A stretch of DNA of 64,000 bases from Enterobacter sp. Bisph1. GTDB taxonomy: Bacteria > Pseudomonadota > Gammaproteobacteria > Enterobacterales > Enterobacteriaceae. Shown here in pieces: positions 31,991-40,478 of the stretch (its first letter is position 1; every line of letters begins with the position of its first letter). Location of the stretch: NCBI RefSeq assembly GCF_000814905.1, contig NZ_JXAG01000035.1, forward strand, positions 1-64,000. The letters are read 5' to 3'. Both the position numbers and the translations under genes were made by a program. The notes under the pieces were generated by a model, which was not told the DNA's origin, made no database searches, and saw only the letters and a program-made list of their open reading frames with translations.

Positions 31991-32554
31991 TCACACTTTC
32001 ATAGCCCAATCACTAACTAAAACCCGATAATGAAATTCATTACTTGTGCTTTCCTTGAAATAATCTGCATCTTTTATTTCGTTAATTTTTTTTAGTTCCA
32101 AAGACTCCGCCAAACCAATTGAGGCCAGATTACGTGTATCTATTAATGCATCGACATGCGATAACTTATAATTGTTAAATAAATAATTTATCAACAAACG
32201 CACGCATTGTTTTGCCACCTTTTGTTTTTGATATTTGCCAAACACATGGTAAGCAATATACGCGCATTCTTTATCAAGCATAATTGTCGCCTGGACATAT
32301 CCCATATAGTCAGCGCTCTGACGACTTATAATGACCCAATTCAGCCAGATTTCGTTCTGACCTGAAGTGTGACGCTGAGATATTCTCTCATACCGTGCTG
32401 CCAACTCTTCAACGCTTGCCGGAGGATTAGAGGGTATAAATTTATAATCATCATCAACACATAGCCCCGCATACATTTTTGGCGCATGTAACTTATTCAA
32501 TGGCTCCAAAAAATATAAATCTGACATCATAGGCTCAATTAATTGAGTATTCAC
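31991..32554 (-). CDS. GNAT-family N-acetyltransferase, probable
   Basis: A 187-residue, AT-rich gene. The central part (GYVQATIMLDKECAYIAYHV) and the helix-strand pattern after it (QKQKVAKQCVRLLINYLFNN, then HVDALIDTRNLASIGLAESL) fit the GNAT fold: acetyl-CoA-binding helix followed by the conserved x-N-x-x-S-x-x-L-x-E motif. The substrate is unknown. It is the only intact gene between the two direct repeats, and its low GC compared with the core genes points to horizontal transfer. The spacer from 31871 to 31990 shows nothing. Confidence 0.7.
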   Translation of the reverse strand: MNTQLIEPMMSDLYFLEPLNKLHAPKMYAGLCVDDDYKFIPSNPPASVEELAARYERISQRHTSGQNEIWLNWVIISRQSADYMGYVQATIMLDKECAYIAYHVFGKYQKQKVAKQCVRLLINYLFNNYKLSHVDALIDTRNLASIGLAESLELKKINEIKDADYFKESTSNEFHYRVLVSDWAMKV

Positions 32555-33149
32555 CGTGCAAACTCCATAAGACCAAACATCAGGGCTGTGGACAGAAATT
32601 TAATAACAGCACTATCTTTGCTTTCCAGCAGACATTAGTAATGCTAAAGAAATAAGAAAGCTGAAAGTATAGGTATATTACGTCAATAGGTTAGTGATCT
32701 AAACCCATCAGAGGAAAATATTATGATACATAATGATAACACTTAAATGAATGTATTTGAAGATTTCAAAAATAGCAAATTTTTATTTAAAAATATCAAA
32801 TGCTTCAAAAGCGATGATACCAACCTACTGATTTACTGCAAAATGACGATCTTAAAGAACATCTGAAAGCGTGATGGATAAGAGCAATGTTACGGTCGTC
32901 CATCAACACTATCTATATATTTATTGTTGCCAAGCAGTACGATTTGCCAGCACCGCTCTCTGTCGTGGCATAGTGAATTTGATCGCTTTCATGCATGCGC
33001 CGTAAGCTTATAGGTAGGCGCCTGGAAGGCCTTCGTAGAAAATCCTGCCGTAGGGTTAATTACGTATATCAAAAGTGGATATGTCAATGATGTACAATCA
33101 AGATAACAAAATAATAATATATAAAATATTAAATGATAATTTACGCTTC
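32555..33149. other. AT-rich non-coding stretch inside the accessory region
   Basis: No credible reading frame of useful length on either strand. The last 100 bases are very AT-rich. A GC-richer patch around 32930-33060 looks like residual coding DNA, but I cannot assign it. Confidence 0.5.
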
Positions 33150-33292
33150 AACGTCTAAATAAACTGAGTTGTCTTATGGGGTTTCAGAACATCTCGTAAC
33201 GATCACAAAAACTTATAAAACCACGCAACTGTGAAGATTTTTCATTTCATAAAGTCTCAACTCATCTCATAACAACGCACTTAAAAATGAAT
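33150..33292 (+). repeat. Direct repeat, right copy (decayed ychF 3' end)
   Basis: Second copy of the 31381-31524 sequence, starting with the same AACGTCTAAATAAA that ends ychF, with roughly 20 scattered differences. The terminator hairpin is destroyed here (CCACGCAACTGTGAAG). It lies 80 bp before an integrase remnant, so it may be an attachment-site duplication. Confidence 0.85.
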
Positions 33293-33371
33293 TTATTAAT
33301 GAGTACAACATTCTTCTATTTTCATTTTAAGTGAGGACAAAAAACGTTAAATAAATAAGCAAGGCCCTGTA

Positions 33372-33575
33372 ATGCTCACTGAGATGCAATGCCGCACTGC
33401 CAGGCCAAAAAAAACTTTGTCGGCTCAATGATTTCATTGGTCTCTACCCCGAAGTGTTACCCAATGGCAAAAAGGGATTGCGATATCGGTTTTAACGCAA
33501 CGGTAAATCCAGCATGTTTGCTGTGGTATTACCCGCAATCGGTACCCCCTACCAGAGAGATTACCCGACACCACA
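33372..33575 (+). pseudogene. P4-type tyrosine integrase remnant (N-terminal arm-binding domain)
   Basis: From the ATG at 33372 the frame reads MLTEMQCRTARPKKTL. After a one-base shift it continues RLNDFIGLYPEVLPNGKKG, LRYRF, a TAA stop, and RNGKSSMFAVVLPAIG. This follows the N-terminal DUF4102-type domain of P4-family integrases, which read roughly LNDGDGLYLxVKPNGxKxWRxRYRxNGK. The catalytic domain is not recognisable downstream. It identifies the region as a decayed integrative element. Confidence 0.75.
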
Positions 33576-34276
33576 TTCTTACAATCCCTGCTGCCTCCCT
33601 TCCCGCTCCATACCCTTCCAGGAGATTTCTGTGTAGAGCATGTAAATACTACGAACACCTGCTAAATGCTGTGAGTGGACATTGTTAACATTGTACCGTG
33701 TTAATCTATGTGGAGCAGGTCAATTTGGTTATGGACAGGAAACCGGAAAAGTGCATATTTCTAATTCTTTAAGAATCGCGCAACTTTTTTTTGAAGTCTA
33801 AATTTTCTCATTGCCAATTGTCACCTTAAAGAAAATATTCAGACTCATTAATACCAAAAGCAGAGTAGTTTTTTGCCTTGGGGCGTTGGTTGAGTCGGAT
33901 GATTTACGTACTGACCCACATCTACGGCGCACAGCATCTCCGTTCCCTCCATAATCAAAATGCCAATTAAATACACCTGTAGAATTCGCAGATGCTGCAC
34001 GCTGCATCGCGTGACGCTCACATCAGGTTTAACTTAAGTTTTTTAGTTAATAATAGGTTATCTGTTTTGCCACTCAAACCGTAGAACAGCCCCATGTATC
34101 CTTGAAGTATTTCGTGAATAATTTACTTGCCCAAATGGCATAATCCTTTTTATATTTCCACTCATATACCTATGCACTAATGACAAAATGTGACACTCCA
34201 GGTTGAGATAATCACGCCTTGAAATAATCCGCGGTCGATTATTCGTCGATCCACTGTAAAGAATAAGGAGAAAGTT
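33576..34276. other. Non-coding stretch before the two-gene operon
   Basis: About 700 bases without a convincing gene. Short open frames exist on both strands but lack ribosome sites and recognisable domains. The part immediately before 34277 is AT-rich and should contain the operon promoter, and AAGGAG at 34265-34270 is the ribosome site of the next gene. Confidence 0.5.
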
Positions 34277-35929
34277 GTGAATAACGTCAATACCTTCCTT
34301 AAGGAAAACTTACCTTTAGTAAGTAAAAATGTTTTTGTTGCGCCAGGCATTCCCGAAAAAAAATTGAATAACGTCGCTAAAGCATTCAATGTTGCAGATA
34401 ACTTAAATGCGGTACTGGCCATTTATGACAATACAGTGTTTGGCAGTGCAAAAGATGGCATCGTTTTTACGGGTGAAAAACTGGTCATAAAAGAAACTTT
34501 TGAAAGTCCCTATGACGTGTTCTACAGCAATATTGAAGCAGTAGAATATAAAGAAGATGTTACGGCAAATGATAAAGGCAAAGAGAAGCGCACAGAGTCT
34601 GTTTCACTCAGACTAAAAAATGGCGAGGTAAAACAACTCAAAAGTTTGATGGATTGCGACTACAAAAAGCTGAGCGACGTTCTTGAGCATACCATCAGTG
34701 ACTTTGACGAGTTCAAAGAAGAAGATCAGCTCATCACCCTTGCCGAAATGTCAGAAGCGCTCAAAGTGGCTTATGTAAAAGTCATTGTGAACATGGCATT
34801 CTCCGATGATGATCAGGTTGATAAAAAAGAGTTTGCCGAAATTCTCTTATTGATGACCCGACTTGAGTTAACGACTGAATCCCGATTTATGCTGCGTAGC
34901 TATATCGGTGCAGAATCCAGTCAGATACCGGTTGAAGAATTAATGGCGATCGTTGACCAGGAATGCGTCCCTGGCCATAACAAATCAATAAAAATCTCTC
35001 TTGTTAAAGACCTGATTAGCATTTTCATGAGTGTTAATAACGGAGAATACAAAAACTTTCCATTTTTGCAGCAAGTGCAACCCTTGCTGGGCGTAACTAA
35101 TGAAGAAATAGAACTCGCAGTGATGGCTATTCAGCAAGATTTTAAGCTGTTGCGGGAAGATTTTTCCGACGATGCGCTAAAACGCAGCATGAAAGAGCTT
35201 ACGGCAAAAGCAGGTGCGGTAGGTGTGCCCCTCGCTGCTGTTTATCTCTCTGGCTCTGTCATCGGTATGTCCGCTGCGGGCATCACTTCTGGCCTCGCAA
35301 CACTTGGACTTGGCGGTGTGCTGGGTTTTTCCAGTATGGCAACAGGCATCGGTGTCGCGGTGTTATTAGGTGTAGGAGCCTATAAAGGGATCCGCCATCT
35401 TACGGGCGCCAACGAACTGGATAAAACCAAGCGCCGGGAACTGATGCTTAATGAAGTCATCAAGCAGACCCAATCTACATTGTCTGCCCTGATCAATGAC
35501 CTCAATTATATTTCTGGAAAGTTTAATGAAGCTCTGGATGCGCATAATCATCAAGCAGAAAAAATTCAAAAACTCCAAAAAATGATGAATGCACTAACCG
35601 GCGCGGCGGATGAATTGAATAAGAAGTCTAATAAAATGCAAAACAGTGCACTCAAACTTAAGTGCCCTGTATTTCTTGATGAGGCCAAACTCAGTTCGCT
35701 GACCCGAGAACCAGTCAAAAAACAATTTCATGATATTGTTCTTTCATTCTATGAAGAATGTATTGTTAAAGAGCAGCACGATGGTAAGAGCGTTGAAGTG
35801 AAAAAACTTAAGATAAAAGAATACGCATCCACGCAGCAATTAGAAAAACTTGCCGCCATCTTTGAAGGTATCGGTTATTTCAGAGCGGGGGATGTTATCA
35901 AAGGCAAATTGACCGGACTATTCTCATAA
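34277..35929 (+). CDS. PH-like and TerB-like domain protein of unknown function (gene A of a two-gene operon)
   Basis: A 550-residue protein starting at GTG, 6 bases after AAGGAG. Visible parts: a bacterial PH-like domain at about 55-130 (KDGIVFTGEKLVIKETFESP, DVFYSNIEAVEYKED); a TerB-like helical domain at about 160-230 (LKVAYVKVIVNMAFSDDDQV, DKKEFAEILLLMTRLELTTE) with an acidic DDDQVDKKE loop; a Gly/Ala-rich hydrophobic stretch at about 311-372 that could span or insert in a membrane; and a coiled-coil stretch at about 400-455. No signal peptide. Its stop codon overlaps the start of the next gene (TAATG), so the two are translationally coupled and probably act together. I do not recognise the family. 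A defence or membrane-stress role is a guess from context. Confidence 0.85.
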   Translation: MNNVNTFLKENLPLVSKNVFVAPGIPEKKLNNVAKAFNVADNLNAVLAIYDNTVFGSAKDGIVFTGEKLVIKETFESPYDVFYSNIEAVEYKEDVTANDKGKEKRTESVSLRLKNGEVKQLKSLMDCDYKKLSDVLEHTISDFDEFKEEDQLITLAEMSEALKVAYVKVIVNMAFSDDDQVDKKEFAEILLLMTRLELTTESRFMLRSYIGAESSQIPVEELMAIVDQECVPGHNKSIKISLVKDLISIFMSVNNGEYKNFPFLQQVQPLLGVTNEEIELAVMAIQQDFKLLREDFSDDALKRSMKELTAKAGAVGVPLAAVYLSGSVIGMSAAGITSGLATLGLGGVLGFSSMATGIGVAVLLGVGAYKGIRHLTGANELDKTKRRELMLNEVIKQTQSTLSALINDLNYISGKFNEALDAHNHQAEKIQKLQKMMNALTGAADELNKKSNKMQNSALKLKCPVFLDEAKLSSLTREPVKKQFHDIVLSFYEECIVKEQHDGKSVEVKKLKIKEYASTQQLEKLAAIFEGIGYFRAGDVIKGKLTGLFS

Positions 35930-37419
35930 TGAAAAAACCGGATACTCAGGTATCGGCCTTGCTGGTGCAGAAGCACCAGCTTGAACAAAGCGAGTGTCAA
36001 TTGGGTGACCTTGATGCCGCTCTGGAAGCGCTTAACGCTTTGCAAACTGATACCGATGCTGCTTTAGATGCAATGATTCTGGCTATGGATGGTGTTCTGG
36101 AACACTCAGGTATCACGTTTGATGAGCATATCCACACAACGGTTTCCAGTGAATTCACTGATTACCTTGAATCCGGTTTGACCCCGTCATCGTCCAGTAT
36201 CAGTAAGCTGTCGATGATAGAAACAATAGCATTCACCAGCGATATGGACTGGGAAACCTATTCTCAGTCCGTCACGCACTATGCCCATAAACACAATATC
36301 AATTTAACGGTCGATCCCTTTAGCGCCCTTATGTCCCCAACCCAGAGGATAGCCCTGGAGAAACGCATTCAGGAAGACTTTACCTTAAAGACTGCCCGCT
36401 GCGACAAATATGATTACATGATCGCTGGCACCTGTGGCGTTATTGGCGGGCTTATCGATATTTTTCTGGTAGGCGCACCAGGTGAAGGAAAACTGACCCA
36501 GCTTGCAGATAATGCAGTAGACGGTGCCGTTGAGAAATTCGCCTCAGCATTTGGATGGAAAGGCGGTTCAGAAAGCAGCGATCCGATAAAAAGCGCTATC
36601 GGTTTTCTGGAGAGAAAATTCAAGGTCAACTATGACCATCGGCATGGTGGAGATGTTGACGGTCTATTCAGGATGAACACGAAGAATCACCATATTAAAA
36701 GTCTCGCCCACTCCCCGGACTTAGTCGGTTTATTTTTCTCGATCCTTGACCAATTTACCAGCACGGCACATTTTGTGGCAGATGGAAAACTGGTTTCCGT
36801 AGATACCGAAACTTTTGAGCTGAAGGGGAATAACGTCGTCTCTAAGGTATTCAGTGGGTTTGTAAACTGGCTGGGCCACCTTTTCTCTGATATGGCGGGT
36901 TCTTCCGGTGCAGCAGGGAGAGGCTCCGGCATCCCAATTCCTTTCTTTTCATTGCTTCAGTTTATTAACGTGGGCGAATTTGGTCAGCATCGCCAGTCTT
37001 TCGCCACCGTTGCCGTCCAGGTTTTTGAGAAAGGATACGACTTACGGCATGGATTAGCGATGGCGATCCCCGTCCTGATTACTGAGCTGCTTGTGCGAAT
37101 TACCTGGTCGGTTAAACAACGTTGCTACCATAAAAAGGCCTGGGGTGAATGCATACCTTCTGCAAATAATCCTGAACTCAGGCGAATGTTGCTGGTTGCG
37201 CATGGGACCTTGTGTTTGATGGATGCAGGAGATGCGGCACTTCGTTCAGGAGGAGAAATGATTCAGTTCCTCCTGAGAACGAACCTCATCGGCTGGGCGA
37301 GGTTTGGAACTCTGGCGATTAAAGAACTCCATGTATGGTACAAAGCCGGTGGAATTGATGCCAATGCTGTAGATGATTATATGGATCATGAACTTCGACG
37401 AATGCTAAAAGCGGGTTAA
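35929..37419 (+). CDS. Conserved-looking hypothetical protein (gene B of the two-gene operon)
   Basis: A 496-residue protein overlapping the previous gene by one base. The N-terminal ~90 residues are acidic and helical (coiled-coil-like). A hydrophobic Gly-rich segment lies at about 160-182 (MIAGTCGVIGGLIDIFLVGA), a Gly/Ser loop near 325 (AGSSGAAGRGSG), and further hydrophobic helices lie near 377-395 (LAMAIPVLITELLVRITW) and 440-465. It has no signal peptide and no enzymatic motif that I recognise. The coupling with a PH/TerB-like protein suggests a membrane-associated partner. A hairpin follows at 37452-37479. Confidence 0.85.
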   Translation: MKKPDTQVSALLVQKHQLEQSECQLGDLDAALEALNALQTDTDAALDAMILAMDGVLEHSGITFDEHIHTTVSSEFTDYLESGLTPSSSSISKLSMIETIAFTSDMDWETYSQSVTHYAHKHNINLTVDPFSALMSPTQRIALEKRIQEDFTLKTARCDKYDYMIAGTCGVIGGLIDIFLVGAPGEGKLTQLADNAVDGAVEKFASAFGWKGGSESSDPIKSAIGFLERKFKVNYDHRHGGDVDGLFRMNTKNHHIKSLAHSPDLVGLFFSILDQFTSTAHFVADGKLVSVDTETFELKGNNVVSKVFSGFVNWLGHLFSDMAGSSGAAGRGSGIPIPFFSLLQFINVGEFGQHRQSFATVAVQVFEKGYDLRHGLAMAIPVLITELLVRITWSVKQRCYHKKAWGECIPSANNPELRRMLLVAHGTLCLMDAGDAALRSGGEMIQFLLRTNLIGWARFGTLAIKELHVWYKAGGIDANAVDDYMDHELRRMLKAG

Positions 37420-37451
37420 CGTTACGGCATCGTTAAATAACGCAAATCCTG

Positions 37452-37479
37452 GGTGCCTGGCTGTAATAAACCAGGCACC
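37452..37479 (+). terminator. Probable terminator of the two-gene operon
   Basis: A perfect 9-bp stem, GGTGCCTGG / CCAGGCACC, with a 10-base loop, 33 bases after the stop codon. There is no strong T run, so it may be a weak or Rho-assisted terminator. The rest of 37420-37789 shows no gene. Confidence 0.55.
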
Positions 37480-37789
37480 GGCAAATCTGTTAACGCAAGG
37501 CAGAAAAGGCACCTTCATTGTGAGAAAGAAATGACCTGTGAGTTGCTCGACCATCTTATGGCAGCTAAGTGCCAGGAGCGGATGTTGTAAAGAGCCTGGC
37601 ATAATAATGACTTAGTGGCGGTAAACAATAACGAAAAGTACAATCAAGATTGGCCCGGAGTATCAGTAGAGCGTAGAGTTGCTATTATGATTTTTGGTAA
37701 GCAATTTGGGAATAACAATGTCACTCCGGGTTGAGTTACGGGGTATAGTGATAGGTTGAATCTGCAAAAGCCGAAATATATCATCTTGG

Positions 37790-38092
37790 TTAGTTGAGAA
37801 CATAGTCAAAAGCCAGATCGTCGCTTTTCCCTAAGTATCGTTGTTTCGTTTTCTCAAAAACTCTGATGATTATGTAGAAATCGTCACCCATTACCTGCTT
37901 TGATCGTTCAGAATTTTCCCAGACAATAACCATCCCACCAGCCATTCCCGAACTTAACATATCCCAAAGCGCATCAGCATTATGCCCATAATAGGGACCA
38001 AAATCTAACTTTTCGCCTATAATTCGGTGAAAATCAGCCTTACTGTTTATTTGAACACCATCAATTTTTATTACTTCCACACCCATTTCCAC
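37790..38092 (-). CDS. Barstar-family (RNase inhibitor) protein, orphan
   Basis: A 100-residue acidic protein. VEVIKIDGVQINSKADFHRI, IIGEKLDFGPYYGHNADALW and DMLSSGMAGG follow the barstar fold: first strand, then the helix that plugs the RNase active site, with the DFGPYYGxNxDALWD signature. Barstars neutralise barnase-type or polymorphic-toxin RNases in the cytoplasm. No RNase or toxin gene lies in the flanking 5 kb, so this is either an orphan immunity gene, protection against neighbours' toxins, or a regulatory partner of an unlinked nuclease. It is convergent with the two-gene operon. Confidence 0.85.
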   Translation of the reverse strand: MEMGVEVIKIDGVQINSKADFHRIIGEKLDFGPYYGHNADALWDMLSSGMAGGMVIVWENSERSKQVMGDDFYIIIRVFEKTKQRYLGKSDDLAFDYVLN

Positions 38093-38213
38093 TTATCTAT
38101 AGTTGATACATTTTCGTAATGATCAGTTTTACTATAAAGCAATCCATTATGTAAATATAACAAACTCGTATCATCTTATTTATACTAGTCACTTTATCCT
38201 TCCACTGTGTGGG

Positions 38214-38592
38214 ATAAATGATCATATCAGGGTGCATCTCGACTACTTCCGTGCGGGAGCACAGATCGCCATTACTGCGAGCCATCAGGCGACGGCGGCA
38301 GGTTTTGCTGCCTGTGGTTTAATGAGGAGCAAGGGAAAACGCTGATTGCGCGCAGTGTCGAACTGGCAAAAGAGGCGCGAGAGAGGTATCGCAGGGAAAA
38401 TCCCCATGCCGGGGCGCGGCTGATTGCCGGCTCCGTCGGGCCTTATGGCGCGTATCTGGCCGATGGGTCTGAATACCGGGGAGATTACCACTGCAGCCGC
38501 GAGGCGTTTAAAGCCTTCCATCGGCCGCGCATTGCGGCGCTGTTAAGCGCGGGAGCTGATTTACTGGCCTGTGAAACCCTGCCCTGCGCAGC
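38214..38592 (+). pseudogene. mmuM: Fragment of homocysteine S-methyltransferase
   Basis: Conceptual translation gives [30 protein letters not shown], then after a one-base deletion near 38320 [40 protein letters not shown] and [11 protein letters not shown]. This matches about the middle 120 residues of MmuM (E. coli 310), which transfers a methyl group from S-methylmethionine to homocysteine. Both ends are missing, including the C-terminal zinc-binding GGCC region, so it is not functional. The GC content is that of the core genome. Confidence 0.88.
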
Positions 38593-38709
38593 CGTAATGG
38601 CAGGCGTGTCAGGGAAGTAAACTAGCCATCCTGCGCTGCCGACAGGATCCTCAAGGCCATCATTACCTCACGATATTAAAAACGCTGCTCACAGCGTGCG
38701 CTGATATAA

Positions 38710-39009
38710 TTATTCGACAAAAAGAACCGCTATTTTTATTACCATATAAATGCTGGCAATAACCTGCGTCAGTATGACAAAAAAAGCCAGTGAGCCCAGA
38801 AGCGTAATTTTTCTACGCAGAATAAAAATGATACCGGATAATACCGCGCAAAAAAGAAGGGTTTTTAATATCCATGCCAGCGGCACAAATAAAACATATC
38901 CGGCGGTAACGCCCGCCATGCCGATGGCGCCGATGGCAATACCGCCGCAGAATCCCCATCCCCAAAATGTCATCGGCAGACTCAACTGCCCGGTAACCAG
39001 TTTTTTCAT
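38710..39009 (-). CDS. Small integral membrane protein, unknown function
   Basis: 99 residues with three likely membrane helices (about 14-40, 45-65 and 72-95), beginning MKKLVTGQLSLPMTFWGWGF. The start region LSLPMTFW-x-W-G resembles small uncharacterised enterobacterial membrane proteins. No enzymatic motif. Flanked by the mmuM remnant and about 320 bp of non-coding DNA (39010-39328) in which I see nothing specific. Confidence 0.65.
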   Translation of the reverse strand: MKKLVTGQLSLPMTFWGWGFCGGIAIGAIGMAGVTAGYVLFVPLAWILKTLLFCAVLSGIIFILRRKITLLGSLAFFVILTQVIASIYMVIKIAVLFVE

Positions 39010-39328
39010 TAATGCTGCACCCTGTCAAAAAGCGTGATATTCACATGCCTTTCTTATCCGTTGACTGACCGTGTCATTAAAACCACTCCTGAACCAAGTT
39101 TGGCTGATACTTCGCCATCGCTTTTGTAGACGTCACCAGCAACCTTTTACCGTATGTCGCCCTTCACTACCCCTTTAAGATAATATTAATTCCCTTGACT
39201 TAAAGGTATTTGTTTGTTTTTCAGACAACCGTACATACTGTAACAAAATAACCCCGCCGCCCTTTATTCAGCTGCTATACATAACCATCATGATCTAATC
39301 CCTGTTGTATAAAAATGAAGGAATGAAT

Positions 39329-39595
39329 ATGAAAGTGAAACTGACAGCACGACTGATGGCCAGGCTACATCTGTTTCTGGCACTGGTCTGGGCGGTTCTG
39401 ACTATTCCAACCCTGATATGGTGGAAGAACAGTATACTCTGGGTGTCGCTGATGAGTATTTACGCTATCGTCATTTCACATCTGGCGGCCTATAGCGCGG
39501 CCCATGCTGAGAAGGCCGCCAGCCAGGCATTGAGTGAAAGCGGTGAGGCGAATAAGAAAATCTCCGCCAAAGAGAGAGAAGCCACAGGGCCGTAA
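39329..39595 (+). CDS. Small membrane protein, unknown function
   Basis: 88 residues from the ATG at 39329, about 7 bases after AAGGA; an in-frame ATG at 39323 is also possible. Two hydrophobic helices (about 11-28 and 33-52) and a charged C-terminal tail (SGEANKKISAKEREA). Family not recognised. A perfect 10-bp inverted repeat follows at 39612-39649. Confidence 0.6.
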   Translation: MKVKLTARLMARLHLFLALVWAVLTIPTLIWWKNSILWVSLMSIYAIVISHLAAYSAAHAEKAASQALSESGEANKKISAKEREATGP

Positions 39596-39611
39596 TAGTA
39601 TTTGGCCCGCG

Positions 39612-39649
39612 TTCTGCGATGGATGTCTGCAGGGGGCAACATCGCAGAA
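39612..39649 (+). terminator. Possible terminator hairpin
   Basis: TTCTGCGATG and CATCGCAGAA form a perfect 10-bp stem with an 18-base loop, 17 bases after the small membrane protein gene. No T run follows. Nothing else is evident in 39650-40002 apart from the start region of the next gene. Confidence 0.45.
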
Positions 39650-40002
39650 TCGCGTTGGGCAAACCTGCCGGTAACTTTATTCCCCAACACCGCAAGCAAA
39701 CTAAACGGACATAACGCGCGGCTGTTATTAAACGTTGATGATAAAGCAAGACATTAATAAAAGAGGCTCCGCCAGCCAGCCTGATTAAATATGCCTGCGA
39801 AGTCGCCACTCTCAATTACGCTCAGCCTACAAAAAAAATCAATCGTCGCTTACCCTTCGCGGGTAATTTTAACGCTTTGTATGCCAATGTATCTGCCGCT
39901 GCGACGCATACACCCCGTTGCATAACCCGTCATTTTCAACATATCCCCGCTACATTACCGTGTTCTTCTGTACGTACTTACCCACTGTACGGAGACGATG
40001 CA

Positions 40003-40461
40003 ATGTTACGACTGTTAATTTCAACATTACTGATGGGCGCTTCGGCGACCTGCGCCTGGGCCGAGAGGCTTGATAATTTAAGCGCCGCTGAGGTGCTGGG
40101 ACCGGCGGCCGTTGCGCCACTTGAGGCGCCTCAGCCGGCGGCGAAATTGATTGTCGACGCGCCGCTGGCAGGCCCGCTGCGTAAAGGGGCGGTGTTTATT
40201 CAGTATCGCGCCGAGAACCTGCGCATTGAGCCGGTATTTGGCCCCGAGGCGCTGAAAGTGACGCCGCGCATTGGTCATATCCACGTTAGCGTCGATGGCA
40301 ATCCGTGGCACTGGGCGGATGCCAGCGGCGAGCCGGTAATTCTGGTCGGGCTGCCTGCCGGTAAACATGAGGTGACGATTATTCTCGCCGACCCCACCCA
40401 TAAGCCGCTGGACAGTAAAACCGTTACCTTCACCGTGCCGGCCGCAGCCGGTAGCCACTAA
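40003..40461 (+). CDS. Secreted DUF6130-like protein
   Basis: 152 residues from the ATG at 40003, preceded by GGAG. A signal peptide is clear (LLISTLLMGASATCAWA, cleavage near residue 21). The mature part, with FIQYRAENLRIEPVFGPEAL, RIGHIHVSVDGNPWHWADAS and LADPTHKPLDSKTVTF, fits a small periplasmic beta-sandwich resembling DUF6130; conserved His residues in GHIHV could bind metal. Function unknown. It lies 17 bp before an exported hydrolase gene and probably shares its transcript. Confidence 0.75.
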   Translation: MLRLLISTLLMGASATCAWAERLDNLSAAEVLGPAAVAPLEAPQPAAKLIVDAPLAGPLRKGAVFIQYRAENLRIEPVFGPEALKVTPRIGHIHVSVDGNPWHWADASGEPVILVGLPAGKHEVTIILADPTHKPLDSKTVTFTVPAAAGSH

Positions 40462-40478
40462 CCTACAGGGAAACCGTT

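Noticed and set aside
33389-33688. 99-residue plus-strand open frame
   Set aside because: It is an out-of-frame reading of the decayed P4 integrase.
33798-34007. 69-residue minus-strand open frame
   Set aside because: No ribosome site, no recognisable family, odd composition.
34277-37419. Assignment of the two-gene operon to a named defence system
   Set aside because: The domain similarities are weak by eye and no signature gene of a known system (helicase, nuclease, reverse transcriptase) is present.
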